DNA of 64,000 nucleotides from Pampus argenteus (lineage: Eukaryota > Chordata > Actinopteri > Scombriformes > Stromateidae): positions 22,572,501 to 22,636,500 of the forward strand of contig CM072875.1 of the NCBI GenBank assembly GCA_036937835.1, read 5' to 3'. A program made the translations under genes and the position numbers. Positions 43,393 to 56,724 of the stretch are shown here, piece by piece; the first letter of the stretch is position 1, and each line of letters starts with the position of its first letter. The notes beneath the pieces were generated by a model. The model was not told the DNA's origin and did not search any database. It saw nothing but the letters and a program-made list of their open reading frames with translations.

Positions 43393-46300
43393 ATGAGCAG
43401 CAGAAGTCGTCGGTCCTGGTGAGATCTGATGTACATTATCAAACATGATATGGCCTCTACCTTCTATTAATGTGCCGTAGCTCTATAAACAAAGATGTAG
43501 ATAATCCATAATCCTTTAATGTCATGTGTCAGTACAAAGAGCGGCTGTCTGGGACGTAAAGGCCTGGATGGACGAGTCTCCAGAGTGTCTATACAGAAGT
43601 CTGGGTGGACAAAAGATGAGGTAACCCCCCATCTTGTTAGTATTTGGGGCTGCATGCTGCATCTCCACGTCCTTTACAGTAAACCCTTCATGTAGAGCAG
43701 GTGGAAGGCTTTTAATAATACTACTAATAATAATATCTTTATTAAGCGTTTGTTTTTACACCATGGAGTGCATGCCATTTTTTTTTAAGATCAACACGTC
43801 TTATCTTTGATTTTCATGATTTCTCTCCACAATGTCCAAAAATAAAGATTTTAAAGGAAAAGACAGATATATTGGATATTGTAAGGAGTGTGAATCCTGA
43901 GTCACCAGGATGTTTACTGTCATTGGAAATTCAATATCAGTATATGTTCAGTGCAACTCAGTGTGGTGGTGATGATGATAATGATGATGATAATGATGTG
44001 ATGATGGTGATCTTCCTCTGCAGGATGAGAAGCTGCACAGACTGGTGAAGGAGTTTGGATCAAACAGCTGGTCTTTAGTTTCTCTTCACTTCAAGGTGAG
44101 TAGTGTTATTTTACTGTCAGTCTGTAAACGCTGAGTTCACAGAACAGATGACAAAAACGTTTGTGTTTTAACTTCTTGGATTAAAAACTGTTGAAAAATT
44201 TAAAATCACCCCAGACACAAACTGCAGCAGATGATTGTAATGAACTGAACGGAAATGTTGAACTTCAACAAATCTGACGTGACATGAACGCGGAACAACA
44301 GCTGAATCCTAGGTGAGCTCAGGTTAGGCTTAACTTTCTTCCTGTTCTGCATCAGGGTCAAAGGTCAGATGTAGCGTGTCAGCGGAGGTGGCAGCAGGTG
44401 AAGAATCCAGAGCTGGTCAAAGGTCCCTGGACTCAGGATGAGGATGAGAGGGTAAAGACACTTTGACATAACTGGGGACTTGTTGGACGTTGCTCTTAAC
44501 TGTTTAAATTAACGCTTATTTTCTGGTTTAATTGATTGGATCTGTTGGTCATTAAAATGTCCAAAAATGGTGAAAAGTGATAAAGGTATTTCATTTACTA
44601 TCATACAAGACTAACAAAGTTTCCAGAAGACCTTGAATTCCTTAAAAGTTTGTGAGTTTGAAAAAAATCAAGACCTTGAAAGTTTTTGAAACTAGACACT
44701 TGATTGAAAGTGTTTGAATTTATATATTTTATGCAAGAATAGAAATTTATATATTTTTTAAACGTTAGTAAATAGGCTGTTCCGCTGTCTGCGTGTGTGT
44801 TCTTGTTTCACGCACCACCTGCTTCGAGTAAGTCTGACGGTCACATGTGTGCGTGAGTGATGGAAGTTAAATGGTGACAAGCAAGTGAGAAAGCTAAAGT
44901 TCAGTGAACCTTCAGTCTGGAAAATTTAAATTCCAAATACATTTACAAAGACTGACTAGTTGAAGGCAAAACAGTAGTTAAGCTTGATGCCACGTTGGGT
45001 AAATAAACTTGTTTGTGACTAGTTGTTCTGGAGCCGTCGGGCTCCAGAAGTGATCGTGTGTCTTTGGCAGCTGTTTGTCAGAATGCTTTATAAACCAGTG
45101 ATCCGTTGTAATGCAATGATCTGCAGGTCATTGAGCTGGTTCTCAAGTTCGGCATGAAGCGCTGGTCGCTCATTGCCAAACACCTGCACAGTAGAAACGG
45201 GAAGCAGTGCCGTGAGCGCTGGCACAACCACCTGAACCCGACAGTGAAGAAGAGTGGCTGGACGCTGGAGGAGGACCGCATCATCTGCCAGGCACATAGA
45301 CTGCTGGGAAACCGCTGGGCCGACATATCCAAGCTCCTGCCCGGCAGGTACGTCAACCACCCGCTCACCTGTCTGTCCTGGACTGATATTAAAAACTGAA
45401 CTTAACTCCAACCCTCATCCTGACTCCCACTGAACAGTAGGGTGGTGACAGAAAACATAGTGAAACTGCTTTTAGTAACCACGGTTACAGTGATCAACCA
45501 TTTATATGTATCAAAGAGCTTGGGACAGAATCATTCTATATGCTGTTGATTATACTGTCATCATTTTGGGTCTTTTCATACATGACAACATATAGAGATA
45601 AAAAACTATGGTAATTCTTTACTTTATGTTTTGTTTTTTACTTTATTCTTTATACTTAGTAACATGTCAGGTGATAATTACAACTCACTTACTGAACCTT
45701 ATTTTAAGTCAGAAACTGCTAATTAGTAGTAAGTAAGTAAGCTCAGTGTGACCTGAATGCAGTGTAAGGTGAATTCATGCTCATGTTAAATGATCACATG
45801 AACCTACATGAACCAGCATCTGTGTACTGTTCTCAGGACAGATAACTCCATTAAAAACCACTGGAACTCCACCCTGAAGAGGAAGGTGGAGAAGGAAGGA
45901 TATCTGCAGGTCCTACACACCCCCAGCTCCTCCATCCCTTCCCCCACATTCAACTCCTCCTCCAAATCCTCCAGCAGACCAGCATCCAGGGCCTGTGGCC
46001 CCCCTAGCGCAGCTAACATACCCACAAAGGTCATCATCCATCCATCATCCATCCATGAGATTAATATGTAATGATGATGTTAGGGCTGTTGAGGATGATG
46101 ATGCTCCCTCCTCCAGCAGGCTGACAGTCTGTCCAGTGTGAAGGACGAGTCCAGCTGCACCTCCAGTGATCTGAGCATGTGTGGACGTCATCGTGGCCAC
46201 GCCCATCTGTGCTCTGCCTCCTCGTCAGACTACAGCTCATCACTGAACGTGTGTGAGCTGGTGGTGCCAGAGGACATGATGGAGGTGGTAAATCAACTGT

Positions 46301-49300
46301 TTGTAACTATTTTCTTATTTTGACACAGCTGAGGCTTTTGTACTACTTCGTGAGTCTTTAAACACCTCAGTGTCGTCTGTCAGGACATCTGCTTCAATAG
46401 TAACCTGATCTTTATCACAGAAGACTTCAGACACTTGGAGCTGCAGCCTGAAGGAAGTGGTGACATCTTTGAAACACCCGGTGAAGCTCTCCGCTTGCCT
46501 GCACAGACAGGACGCCAACCCACCACTGATCGATTTGAGCCGGAGCTATGTAAGGATCCAATTTCCAGAAACACACACCTGCTAAAACCTTCAGGGATCA
46601 AACTGGTGCTTTCTGTTTCATGAGGAGGAATTACTTTCCAAAAGTACAGGGAATGTACGGGCAGGGTTTTCAAAAATGACCGTTTCTGATTGAGCAGACA
46701 ACGCTTCATGCATAAAACAAGGAAGTATTCTAATATGGGTTTAGTACAAGGGGAGGGCATTTCTGTTTGTTTGTTAATGTTAAAAATAAGTTAGGCTTTG
46801 TATTGGCTTCCAGGCTCTTAATAGAGACACTCTGCATTTTCTTCTTTTGTTCCATCCAACTCATGCAGCAGGAAATACAAAGAACAGGGCCGATCTGTGT
46901 TCTTTTTTTCCTCATGTGTGAGAAAAAAAAGAACACATTTCATTTTTTAATTCCTCATGAGGGACATTTTGCTCCAGGTTTATTTCCTCTGGTCTAACAG
47001 TAGCTCAGCTTCTGGCTTTCAAAAAACACTGTTTGTGTCTCAAAGTGACGCAAAGTTCAAAGTGCTTTGACTTGAGTGAAAAATGTGTGCTTATTTCATG
47101 ATAATAAAGAACTAAAGTTACTCAGTCAGAGAAAATTTTGCTAGCATGTCACTAGATTACTGCCGACATCGTGGAAATATCTTATCATAACAGTAGAACA
47201 GGTGGAAACAGGCTGTTGTCTAAAGGTTGCAGGTATGAAGGAGCAGCTCATGAGCAGCGATGACGGAGCCTCCCTAATGGACTCCACCTGGAGCAGAAAC
47301 AACCTGGTGGGAGCCTTCAGCTTCTCACCATCAGAGGTAAAGATGAGTCTGATCAGGGATTAGTTAGGTGTCCAAGCACTAACAGTACTGAAACGGTATG
47401 GTTTTTCTCTGTATGTATGTGTGTGATCAGTACTTCAGTCTCTGTGGTGTGGAAGATCTGAAGCTGCAGCAGCCGACTCTCACCTCCACCCCCGTGTGTT
47501 CCCTCAAACACTCCTCCTACAGCCAGGATGGCAGCTGTCTACACTGCAGTCACACACAGTCCACACAGTATGTCCACACAAACACACAAGAACAACACTT
47601 TTAAAAATAGATTTTACTTCAGTGTTTGTGTTTACTATTTATCTGCTTTCTTTATTACTTCCACATGTGAGGCTAACAAGAAATGCTGAACCAGTAAATC
47701 AGACTCAAACATCAGCTTGTGTTTGAATCTGAGGAGGAGTACATAATATGTACTTCTGTTTACACGGCTGTACTTTTTTGTGTCTGTTGTAACTGTAATG
47801 ATTATTGATTATTATCTGCTGAGTATATTCTCAATTAATTCACTATTAGTTCAGGATTTTTCATCAGTACAGTAGAAACACAGGTTTACTGGGAAAGGGA
47901 CATAACATTGGACCCTCATGGACTGTATCTGAGGAGGAAAGTGGCATCAACACCACCAAACATTTGTGTTTGTGAAGAGCAAAGTTGTTGAATTAACATA
48001 TTAAACTTTGATTTCTGGGAGATTTATTAGACTAGATTAATTATTGAAGCACAAATAAATAATAATAAATATATTATATTTAAAAACACTTAAACTAAGG
48101 TGAGTGCTGTGTTCAGGACACCCATGGAGATCAGAAAGAAAATCAGAGCATTTTGGATGTCAGCTCCTCACACCCCGACACCGCTAAAGATCAACACCAG
48201 CAGCAGTCAGGCTGAGGTGAGAAGAGACACCTGATTATTCTCCTGACCTGTGACAGTGCTCTTGTATTTTAAATCCCATCTTTGTAGAAAAAGATGGTTA
48301 AACTATTTGAGGGTGAAAGGCTTTGTCCTGTCAGTAGAAGTTCAGTGGAGCTCTCTGTTGGTACCACAGTCCAGCTGTTGTTTGTGGTTCAGGTTTCAGT
48401 GTGCTCGAGCAGGATGATGAATCTGGCTTGGGAGGAGCAAAGCATTGATGCGGACAGCCAGCAGTCTAGCAGCAGCTCTGAGGTCAGAGAAACAAACTGA
48501 ACACACGTCTGCAACACACAGATCCAAACTCACAGATACTTTTTCAGACATGAAATGTGTAATATGGTGGCTTCTCTTCTTGCTGTCTGTATGGATTCCC
48601 AACATATCAGACAGTGAGGCCTGTGGTCCAGAAACCGTCCATGAACCGGTCCCAACTGATGCAGCTGCTGACTTCTGTCCTACAGGTCCAGGGGGAGAGT
48701 CTGCTGAGCCCCATCCCGCAGGTCCAGACAGAGTCCAGCTCCACCTCAGAGGTCCAGACAGAGTCCAGGTCCACCTCAGAGGTCCATAGGGAGTCCAGCT
48801 CCACCACAGAGGTCTATAGGGAGTCCAGCTACACCTCAGAGGTCCATAGGGAGTCCAGCTCCACCTCAGAGGTCCATAGGGAGTCCAGCTCCACCGCAGA
48901 GGTCTATAGGGAGTCCAGCTCCACCTCAGAGGTCCAAACAGAGTCCAGCTTGGTCCTGGGCTGTGAGGAGTTTGGCTGCTTCCCATTGGATGGACAGGTG
49001 GAGGTGTTGTGGTGTCAGCAGCCCGTCAACTACCAGCCCTCCCCAGTGTGTCCTACATTGAGACTGAATCCCCTTGAGGTGAGCACTAAGGTGTGCAGTG
49101 GCTATATAACATGAACCGCCCCTTTATGGGGACAAAAAAGCAAGTCCCCTTAATGTCAATCATTGATTTTAGGCTGAGGACTTAGCCTAAAGTTAAAATA
49201 AGTTTAGGATTATGTTAAGGTTAGGGTTAGTGTGAGTTTTAGACATGTGGTGGTTAAAGTTAAATAGTTTAAATACAGACAAACCTCACCAGTGAGACTC

Positions 49301-50247
49301 AACTGAGGTTGAACCATAGAATCAGTTTACAGCTTTCTAGTGGTTGAATATGCTGCCAGTCAAACCTGTATGTGTTCCTATTGGCTACTTTTACTGTCTC
49401 CACCTCTGTTTTTTCTCCTGTGTGCCCTCATACTTCTCTCTTGTTCAGCCAGTAGGCCAGCCAAACCAGAAGCCCCACCCTGCTGTGGTGTTTATATCAA
49501 ACATCCCCCTGCACTCAGACACAGAGCTTGTTGAGTCTTAGTTTCTTAGTACTAACCGTTCTGCATGTCAAACACTTGAGTCCCCAGCAATACACCTGCC
49601 AAGTGTGAAGTAGTTCGGCTGAACAGTTCAGGATACGTGAAGGACAAACATATAGAGTCCTTGATTCATTGATTCACGGGAAGGTTTACATTTTTGTAGT
49701 ATGTTCAACAAACAATATTGTGTCATTTACACAATTTAATTTATTTACTTTATTTATTTGACAGAACTGTTGAGCAACTGTTTGACAGAATAAGCAATGT
49801 AAACTTAATATATCTTGAAAGAAAGCAGTACAATGTAGTACCGTACGTTGGCTGCTTGAGGTCATGTTATGTGGTCAGGTAGCTGCCTCTTCAGTGGTAC
49901 AGAGATGGTTTCAGCACAGAAGAATATATATCTTACAAGATTAGCAAACACTGGCTCCAGGTGATCCCTATTTTTCTTCAGTGCATTGTTTGAACCAGGT
50001 TGCTGTTTGGTTTCTCATGGCATCTGTATTGGTGAAAAAACAAAAAATACTGTCACTATTGTGAAAAACATATTGTTATACAAGCCTTGATGCAGTATGA
50101 ATATAGTATAATATAGCAGTATAATATCTTAATAAAGCTGTTCTGTTATGTTGACAGCTGAGCGGTGAGTTACAGGTGGTGATGTTTGGGAAAACAGATG
50201 ACCAGGTGAGTCTGACAGAGCAGGCTCGACTCTACACAGAGCCCTGA
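43393..50247 (+). CDS. mybl1: Three-repeat Myb transcription factor, A-Myb-like
   Basis: Fourteen coding exons join in phase to 672 codons: 43393-43418, 43533-43620, 44024-44095, 44356-44451, 45127-45347, 45837-46029, 46120-46287, 46384-46549, 47233-47336, 47431-47567, 48117-48216, 48393-48482, 48611-49078, 50158-50247. The start MSSRSRRS resembles the A-Myb and c-Myb starts. Repeats R1, R2 and R3 bind DNA; all nine Trp are present (34, 54, 74; 87, 107, 126; 139, 158, 177), with TDNSIKNHWNST in R3. The C-terminal half keeps FSPSEYFSLC, LTSTPVCS, HTPTPLK and a final GKTDDQ..LTEQARLY, which fit human A-Myb (752 residues) better than B-Myb. Neighbours vxn and adhfe1 also flank MYBL1 in human. 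The family regulates cell-cycle genes and, in mammals, male meiosis. R1 has one extra residue before RSD, the region between R3 and the FSPSE motif is short, and exon 13 carries a repeat expansion. B-Myb or c-Myb paralogy is less likely. Confidence 0.9.
48722..48949 (+). repeat. mybl1: 30-bp coding minisatellite in mybl1 exon 13
   Basis: Seven complete and one partial 30-bp units encode the ten-residue pattern V-[QHY]-[TR]-E-S-[SR]-[SY]-T-[STA]-E. Period and frame are perfectly kept. A 196-codon open frame on the opposite strand is an artefact of the same repeat. Confidence 0.95.
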
Positions 50248-51362
50248 CCGGTCAGCTGACGGTGAGTCGCAGTGTCTCTTAACACATTAACTAAAAGCAT
50301 CATCTCCGTTATTTCTAAACAAACTCTTCATGATCATGTGACCCAGTGCAGCCATGTGACTCACAGACATGTTTTTAATAGTTTCTGGATAACAATAGAT
50401 AGAATATATCTATTATAAAGATATATCAGGCTTTGATAACACACACAGTACTGATAGTAGATCAATTTATTGTTGGTTTGGATCAAACGTCAGATTTATT
50501 GACAATAAGAAAAATCTAGAAAATCATCAGAATGATCCTTTAAAAAGAACTGAATATTGATCCGGCTGACAGTAATGGGAATAGATGGTGCAGTTACAGC
50601 TGCAGTGATTGGTGGATGAACTGATGACTTGTTGTTTTACCTCCAGCAGGAACAAACTGAAGCTGCTGAGTCGGCCTGAGAATCATGACTCAACACATGA
50701 TTCAGGTTATTGATTTATTCACCACAGCTGGTAACTGTAACAGATGTTTTATTGATTTATTGAACAGTTAACAGGAAAGATTTTAACACACATTTTATTG
50801 ATACTTTATTTTAACAAAAACATATTTTATAATTAAACACAAACTTTTTAATGTTTGCATATTTCTTCAGTTTTTACTCAAGATATTAGTTTAGTCTGGT
50901 AGATATTATATTTTTAAATTTACTGCGTGTAAATATTTGTGTATACATGTATTTATTTATTGATTGATTTCCTGATTCTGACTGCTTGATGTGATTGATC
51001 ATTTCCTGTTATTGACACAACAGCACTTTACAAACTAACTTTTGCACTTTGAATGAAAACTGGTTTAGTAACTTTAAGGAAGCTGACAGGTATCAGACAC
51101 CTGAACATATGTGACACGTGTGTTGAATACTGAGATGATTTTATTGTGGTATGTTTGAAGAAACTTCATATGCAGGTAATATGTGGAACCAAACGTAGAT
51201 ATTTATTAATAATAAACTAATAGTTTTGCACTAAAAACCAAAAACTACATGAAAGACTGATTGCAGCACTTTTATTAAGATGTTTTAGAGGCTGTCATGT
51301 CTTAAAATTCAACAATCAACAAACATTTTTGATCTCATCTTTTTACATTTTCTGATGTGAGC

Positions 51363-51368
51363 AATAAA
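51363..51368 (+). terminator. mybl1: Poly(A) signal candidate for mybl1
   Basis: AATAAA about 1.1 kb after the mybl1 stop. AT-rich 3' UTR-like sequence with TATTTAT elements precedes it. Confidence 0.45.
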
Positions 51369-52170
51369 AGACTGAGCATGACTGTGGATTATTGAGTATT
51401 GTTAGTATATTAACATGCATCATTGAACTCACATTTTAATACATTTCATCACCAATTTTGGACCAAAAGGTCCAAATGCCTCAGATCAGGACTTCCAATC
51501 CTTCACCACTCAGAGTCTGTCAGGAGGCTCCTGAGAGCTCAGGAAGAGACTCTCATACTCTTCCTGTATGTGATGGTGAGCTGTAAGAGTCACAAAGTCA
51601 AGAGCTGCTGTGTGTGGTTGAATCCCTCAGAGTCATCTTTGTCCTTGTTAGAAACTTGAACTTAGAGTTGCTCATAAGTCCATCAGTTTGGTTGAGGACT
51701 GTTGAGAGGTTGAAGAGTCAGTCAGTGATGATCTGTCCAGGATGAGTCCACAGCGGGTCCTTCTCCACACACAAGAGCCTCTGTGCACACACACTTTTAT
51801 ACTGTGTGTGTGTGTGTGTGTACACTTCTAAACAATAGCATTGCATCATATCTGTAGCTATGTGCTGACACACACCGTTATATAGCTACTTCCCCTCATG
51901 GTGTAGACTAACAGCAACAGTAGTACATTCATCCTTACAATGTTAGCTTCTGATCATACAGTAGTTAATATATGTCACTATTCTTATCCTTATTTAATCA
52001 TATACATATAATACTCATATACATGATATCAGACTGTCCCTTCTGGATGTCTGGGTACTTTATAACTTTTGCTAGGGTAATCTTCCTCTGTGGGACGGTT
52101 CTGCTGGGCCTCGATTTTCTTGACAAAAGTAAAGGGTTTATCGTGGAGATAGTTTTGCTTCCGGTGTTGT

Positions 52171-54536
52171 TCAGTCCGGCTGGAATGCAGTGTTGACAGA
52201 GCCGGTGTCTGATGGAGGGTGGGGAAGGTGGGGGCAGCTTTTCCTCCTGGACTTGGCCAGGACTCGGTGGAGGAGGCTGGGGGAGCTGTGAGGAGGAACC
52301 TCCAGTGGACTCTGGATGGTGTTTTTTCTCAACAGCTTCGGGGTACTGCTACCACTGCAAGAATACAAACTATCTCTGTCTGTCTGTCTGTATATATACA
52401 TATATACATATATATCTGAAGGGCAACAAACAAACAAATGTGCATAGATTGGAGTTTGTGTTTGAAACATGGACAGTTATCAGATTCTGCCTCATTCCAG
52501 GACCATTGTTTTTAATATTGAAGTATTGGTGGTGTAGTTACCTAGTGCAGCTGCAGGTGGTGATTGTTGTCGTCACGACGACCGGGACTGAGCCCCTCCT
52601 CAGCAGTGTAGGTGTAGCTGTGGACGAATCACTGCCCTGAAGCACAAAGACATTACATCACCAGCTGAAGTTATTTCTGTTCAGTTATTCTGCTAGACAA
52701 ACAACCTTCAGTGCAACCATAGAAGAAGAGAAACAGCTGATAAAACAATAAAAACCCTCACTTACTTTCCTCTCGATAAACTATTAATCAATAAAAAAAA
52801 TAATTTAACAGTTTACATGATTTTATATTTGTACAGTTTAATGTTTAACAAGCTGTGAGAGAAGTATTCACTTTCCTCCACCTGTTAACACTTTAGTTTG
52901 AACAATGTTTTTCATTTTACGTATGAATTATTTGTAGTTTTATACCCTTTAAACCCCTTAATTCACACATCTCGGTTTATTGTTACCTGGACAGGCTCTA
53001 CGCAGGCTGAAGGAAAGTAACCCTCGTTTCCGTTTGACACCCGCCCGAACCACCAGGCCTCGTCCTTCTTAAACAGGACCTGAACCGGGTCTCCCTGGTT
53101 CAGGTCCAGCTCCTTCGGCCAGCGAGACCGGTAAGGAGTCGCCACCATCACCTGCCAATCAGAGCCTAGAGCTGTTGATATTACCAACACCAACAATGAC
53201 ACATATATAGAAAATCCTTCAAATCTCATTAATTAGCAGCTAATACTATTTCAGAGCAATAACACATGATGCATTAATGAATTGGAATATATTAAGGGCA
53301 AAATAACCAAATTACCCTTAACTGAAATACATTGATTAAATGATAAATATGATTGGATGTTTGTTAGTGAAATAAATTTAAGGAGTAAAAATGTTTTAAA
53401 GTAGTAAAACATCAAACAGTAATCTGACTTTTAATAAAGTTTAATAAAACTGAATGAAGCTGTTTGATTCAGACTGACCTCATCAGGCCTGAACGCCATT
53501 GCAGGAAGCTGCTGCTAATTGTTAATTAGAGGTGTGTGTGTGTGTATGTGTGTGTAGTACATGGAGGTTAGCGTTTCTAAAAATACTAAAACAATAGTGA
53601 AAAGGATTCATTTAATATTTTTCATTTTTTCCTCTGCATATTAAAGGCTTGTGATGCTCCCACTTTATATTTATGTTGTTTTATTCTAAGATAAAATCAA
53701 TTTTCTCTCCTTTGTATAAAACATGGCAGGACTTGCATCTAACAGCATACACTGCGTTCTTAAACATTCACGGTAAAGGTTAGTGTTGTGGTTAAGGTCA
53801 GGATCAGTCACCTGTGTGTGTGTGTGCGTGGGTGTGTGTGCGCGTGCGTGCACTTCATTCATGAGTGTGTTGTGTCACTTTTAATCTGCTTTAAATAGCT
53901 ACTGTTCAGCTCAGCAGGATGTAAATACTCAGAGGTCAGAGATCACACACACACACGCTGAATGAACTAAATTAAAGGTGCAGTCTGTACAGAACAACCA
54001 TTATCTGACAGTCAGACCGAATGTTTGTTTCTCTTCATTCTTCACTGACATCACGTTCGTGTCAGCTGGAGAACCAGATACAGAACAGTAAAGGTTCTGC
54101 TGGCCAAGTCCTGGCGTTGATTGGACAAGGGTCACTTTCTTTAGTCCCATAAAGGTGCGTCATTTTCTTTGCGTCACATTCTTGTCATGGTTAAACCTGT
54201 TAAATATCTGAATACTACTACGTTTTGTGCTATTTAGTGTATTTTTAATCATTTTCACCACCGTTTTATGGATTTTAAGGGGTTTTGACATCAGTGTGTT
54301 TCAGTTTTTTACCTTTTCTGCCTCCACATGTTGCCTCCTCGTCCTTGATCTGCACACTGAAATAACAGAAACAGTTTGAACATCAACACAGGAGGGTTGA
54401 TGAACTGAGCATCAATATTTAGATTATAGATTATAGATCATAGATTACATCCTGTGTTTGTTGACCCACCTTGCGGGGAGAAGACAGTGGTATAAACCTC
54501 AAACTGTTCGTCACTCTGCCTGTAGATCTGCTGCAT
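52171..54536 (-). CDS. vxn: Vexin-like protein containing an SH3 domain
   Basis: Six exons join in phase to 196 codons: 54536-54470, 54356-54313, 53514-53479, 53151-52987, 52636-52542, 52354-52171. The N-terminus MQQIYRQSDEQFEVYTTV resembles vexin (human MHQIYSCSDE...), and the C-terminus, SVNTAFQPD preceded by a PKLLRK basic stretch, resembles the human ATNSAFEAD end. Human vexin has about 207 residues and promotes neurogenesis. The fourth exon (about residues 50-104) is a clear SH3 domain: ATPY in the ALYDY position, LDLNQGD, the WW pair in DEAWWFGR and GYFPSACV. I do not recall an SH3 domain in mammalian vexin. The gene lies between mybl1 and adhfe1, exactly where VXN is in human. The third exon (12 codons) has a weak acceptor next to a (CA)n run. 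Alternative: a separate small SH3 gene starting at the Met in exon 3 and sharing the downstream exons. Confidence 0.7.
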
Positions 54537-54789
54537 GCTGCTCTGTAATACACACAAACACAACATGCTGCTCTTAAATACCTGCTGTCACTAATCCTGC
54601 CCGGCAGGTGTGTCTCTGTAACACACACACATACTGAGGACATCAGGTGTGAGCAGCAGGATCGGCCATCATAACAATATTTCTATATGCTCAAATATAT
54701 TGTATCATCTCGTACAACTATAACTCGTATAACTCTACATATTTATTCTTTATTCTGTTTTTTATTTTATACTCATAGTAAGATTTTGT

Positions 54790-54905
54790 GTTTGTTAAAT
54801 GTCATTTGTTGTTGTACGTCTGCGACACTGTGGACACTGAGCAAACGGTATCTCGTTTTCTTGTATGTGTACATATGTGAAAATGACAATAAAGTTGAGT
54901 TGAGT
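54790..54905 (+). mobile_element. LINE 3'-tail fragment
   Basis: The sequence around GTCTGCGACACTGTGG ending TGACAATAAAGTTGAGTTGA matches the 3' end type of fish L2/Rex-like LINEs (compare 38,735-38,765). No coding part is attached. Confidence 0.5.
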
Positions 54906-55874
54906 ATCATATCGTAGCTCTGACGCCCGTGTATGTAGCAGGTGAACAGGTGAGCTCAGGTGTGTGTGTATCTCTGTGAGCTGTGATGCATTCAGAGTCG
55001 CTCTGTCTTTGCTGCTCTTGGGGTTAAACCTCTGAAACACGGATAGATCAGGTTTATATAACAGCTGTTCCTGGATCAGATTAAACCAGATTAAAACAAT
55101 GACAGGATCTTCTCAGAAATGGACACACACACACACGCACACACACGTGCTCCTGGGAGGCTTCTGATTGGATAAATGCTCTTCAAACTCAACTCAAGGT
55201 CTTTTTTGTCTCCAAAATGAGTCCTTAAGGTTCCTAAAACAAATGATCGTAAAAAATCTAGTTGTCACTTGAATTAATAAAAGATATGAAAATAAATAAA
55301 TGAGACAAGTGTGTTTCTATCAGATTATTTGGTAACAATATTCCAATAAAGTAATAATCCTTAATTAACTGTATTGTATAGCTGAGTTAAGATGAACATA
55401 CAGTTGTTTATGTAATAAAACAGGAACATTATACCACTGACTGGATTGTGAGGAGATACATAGGAGTTTAGTATAAATTAACATCTGTGTGAACTAAACC
55501 AATTAAACCAACACTTTTTCTTTCACTTAAAAAAGTACCAGATTACACCTCCCTCTCTGTAAAACACCCTAAAATAAACTGTTAAATACCTACAAATTAC
55601 CAAAAAATTAAATAAAATGTCCAAGAAACTAACAGAATCACTGCTCATGAAGAATTTTTCACCTATGAAACATGGTTTTATGATAAAATCACAGGTTTCT
55701 GTTAAAATCAGTAAACTGCAAATGAAGCTGAAACAAGAAAAATCTCAATTATTTATGTCATGTAGATTTTTTCCTCTAACGTGAGTCGCTGCAGCAGTAG
55801 GACAGGTTGACAGTTTTTCAGGTTTTTGCCTTAAAACAACAACCAGGAGCCCAGTTGAACAGTGAAACATATAA

Positions 55875-56175
55875 GTCCCTCTTTTTGTTCCTATACTTCC
55901 ACCACAGCTCAACAGGGAAACACAAAGAGGGAATTTGATGCTAAACAGACTGTAAATGTGTCAGATATCCACTTGATATGACTAACTCACACTGATGAAG
56001 CCTCAGAGAAGCTTCACATCTACTTTAAATGACTGTGTGGACACACTGTGGATTTTAACCTCCATCACTGACACTGAAAGCACATTTGAAGCAGATCTTT
56101 GAACAGCCAGTATGAACAGGAGCAATGATTACAGTCACTGTTCATATGGACACCTGACTGATGCTTTAATCTGAT
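55875..56175 (+). repeat. Foldback repeat family, copy C (half element)
   Basis: It starts at the central GTCCCTCTTTTTGTTCCTAT and continues through GTGGATTTTAACCTCCATCAC to CATATGGACACCTGACTGAT. It therefore contains the right arm and outer end but lacks the left arm. It lies in the vxn-adhfe1 spacer. Confidence 0.85.
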
Positions 56176-56556
56176 TTTAAGGGCAAACTGGTTTCCTCTG
56201 TTAAGACATAACAGGTTCAAGGTTTCATTTATCATGTTCAGTAAAAGCTTTTTATTCTTACACACTATAAACTGCCTCCTGTCGCTCAGTCAGCACTGCA
56301 GTCTGCTCATCTTTGTGCTTCTTGTTGCTGTTGTGGGTGTGAGTATCAGACACCTACTTGATATTTTGTCCTTCAGTATGTGGTCTGTATGGACTGTAAG
56401 CACGACAGCATTTAAAAATAATGTTCAATTTGTTTTGTCAGAAAAACATTAAAATCAACACTTCTAACAAACATCCTTTATTTATCTTTCCAATAGATTT
56501 GGAACTGAAGCTTCATAAACACATGACAACACTGTCAGCTGTTTATTAATGTGTTT

Positions 56557-56562
56557 TTATTT
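56557..56562 (-). terminator. adhfe1: Poly(A) signal candidate for adhfe1
   Basis: TTTATT on the plus strand (AATAAA on the minus strand), with a second copy at 56,542-56,547. These are the first canonical hexamers I found downstream of the adhfe1 stop. Use of them would place a hAT-like element inside the 3' UTR. Confidence 0.45.
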
Positions 56563-56724
56563 CATGTTTGTATACAAATATAAAATCACAATAAATGATG
56601 TAATGAGTCAGGAAGGGGAGTAGCAGCATCTGATGGCTGTTAGAGGAACTGCAGCTCAACAGAACAAATCTGAGATCAGTTCATCTGCTCAAACATCCAA
56701 AACATTCACATGTTTAGTTTCTAT

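Noticed and set aside
48483..48500. Possible mybl1 stop at TGA after GAGGTCAGAGAAACAAAC
   Set aside because: A donor at GAG|GTCAGA allows in-phase splicing to exon 13 and to the conserved GKTDDQ..LTEQARLY end, which a stop here would remove; an alternative short isoform remains possible.
48396..48986. 196-codon minus-strand frame with WSWTPYGPLR repeats
   Set aside because: It is antisense to the 30-bp minisatellite of mybl1 exon 13, which is in phase with conserved Myb exons.
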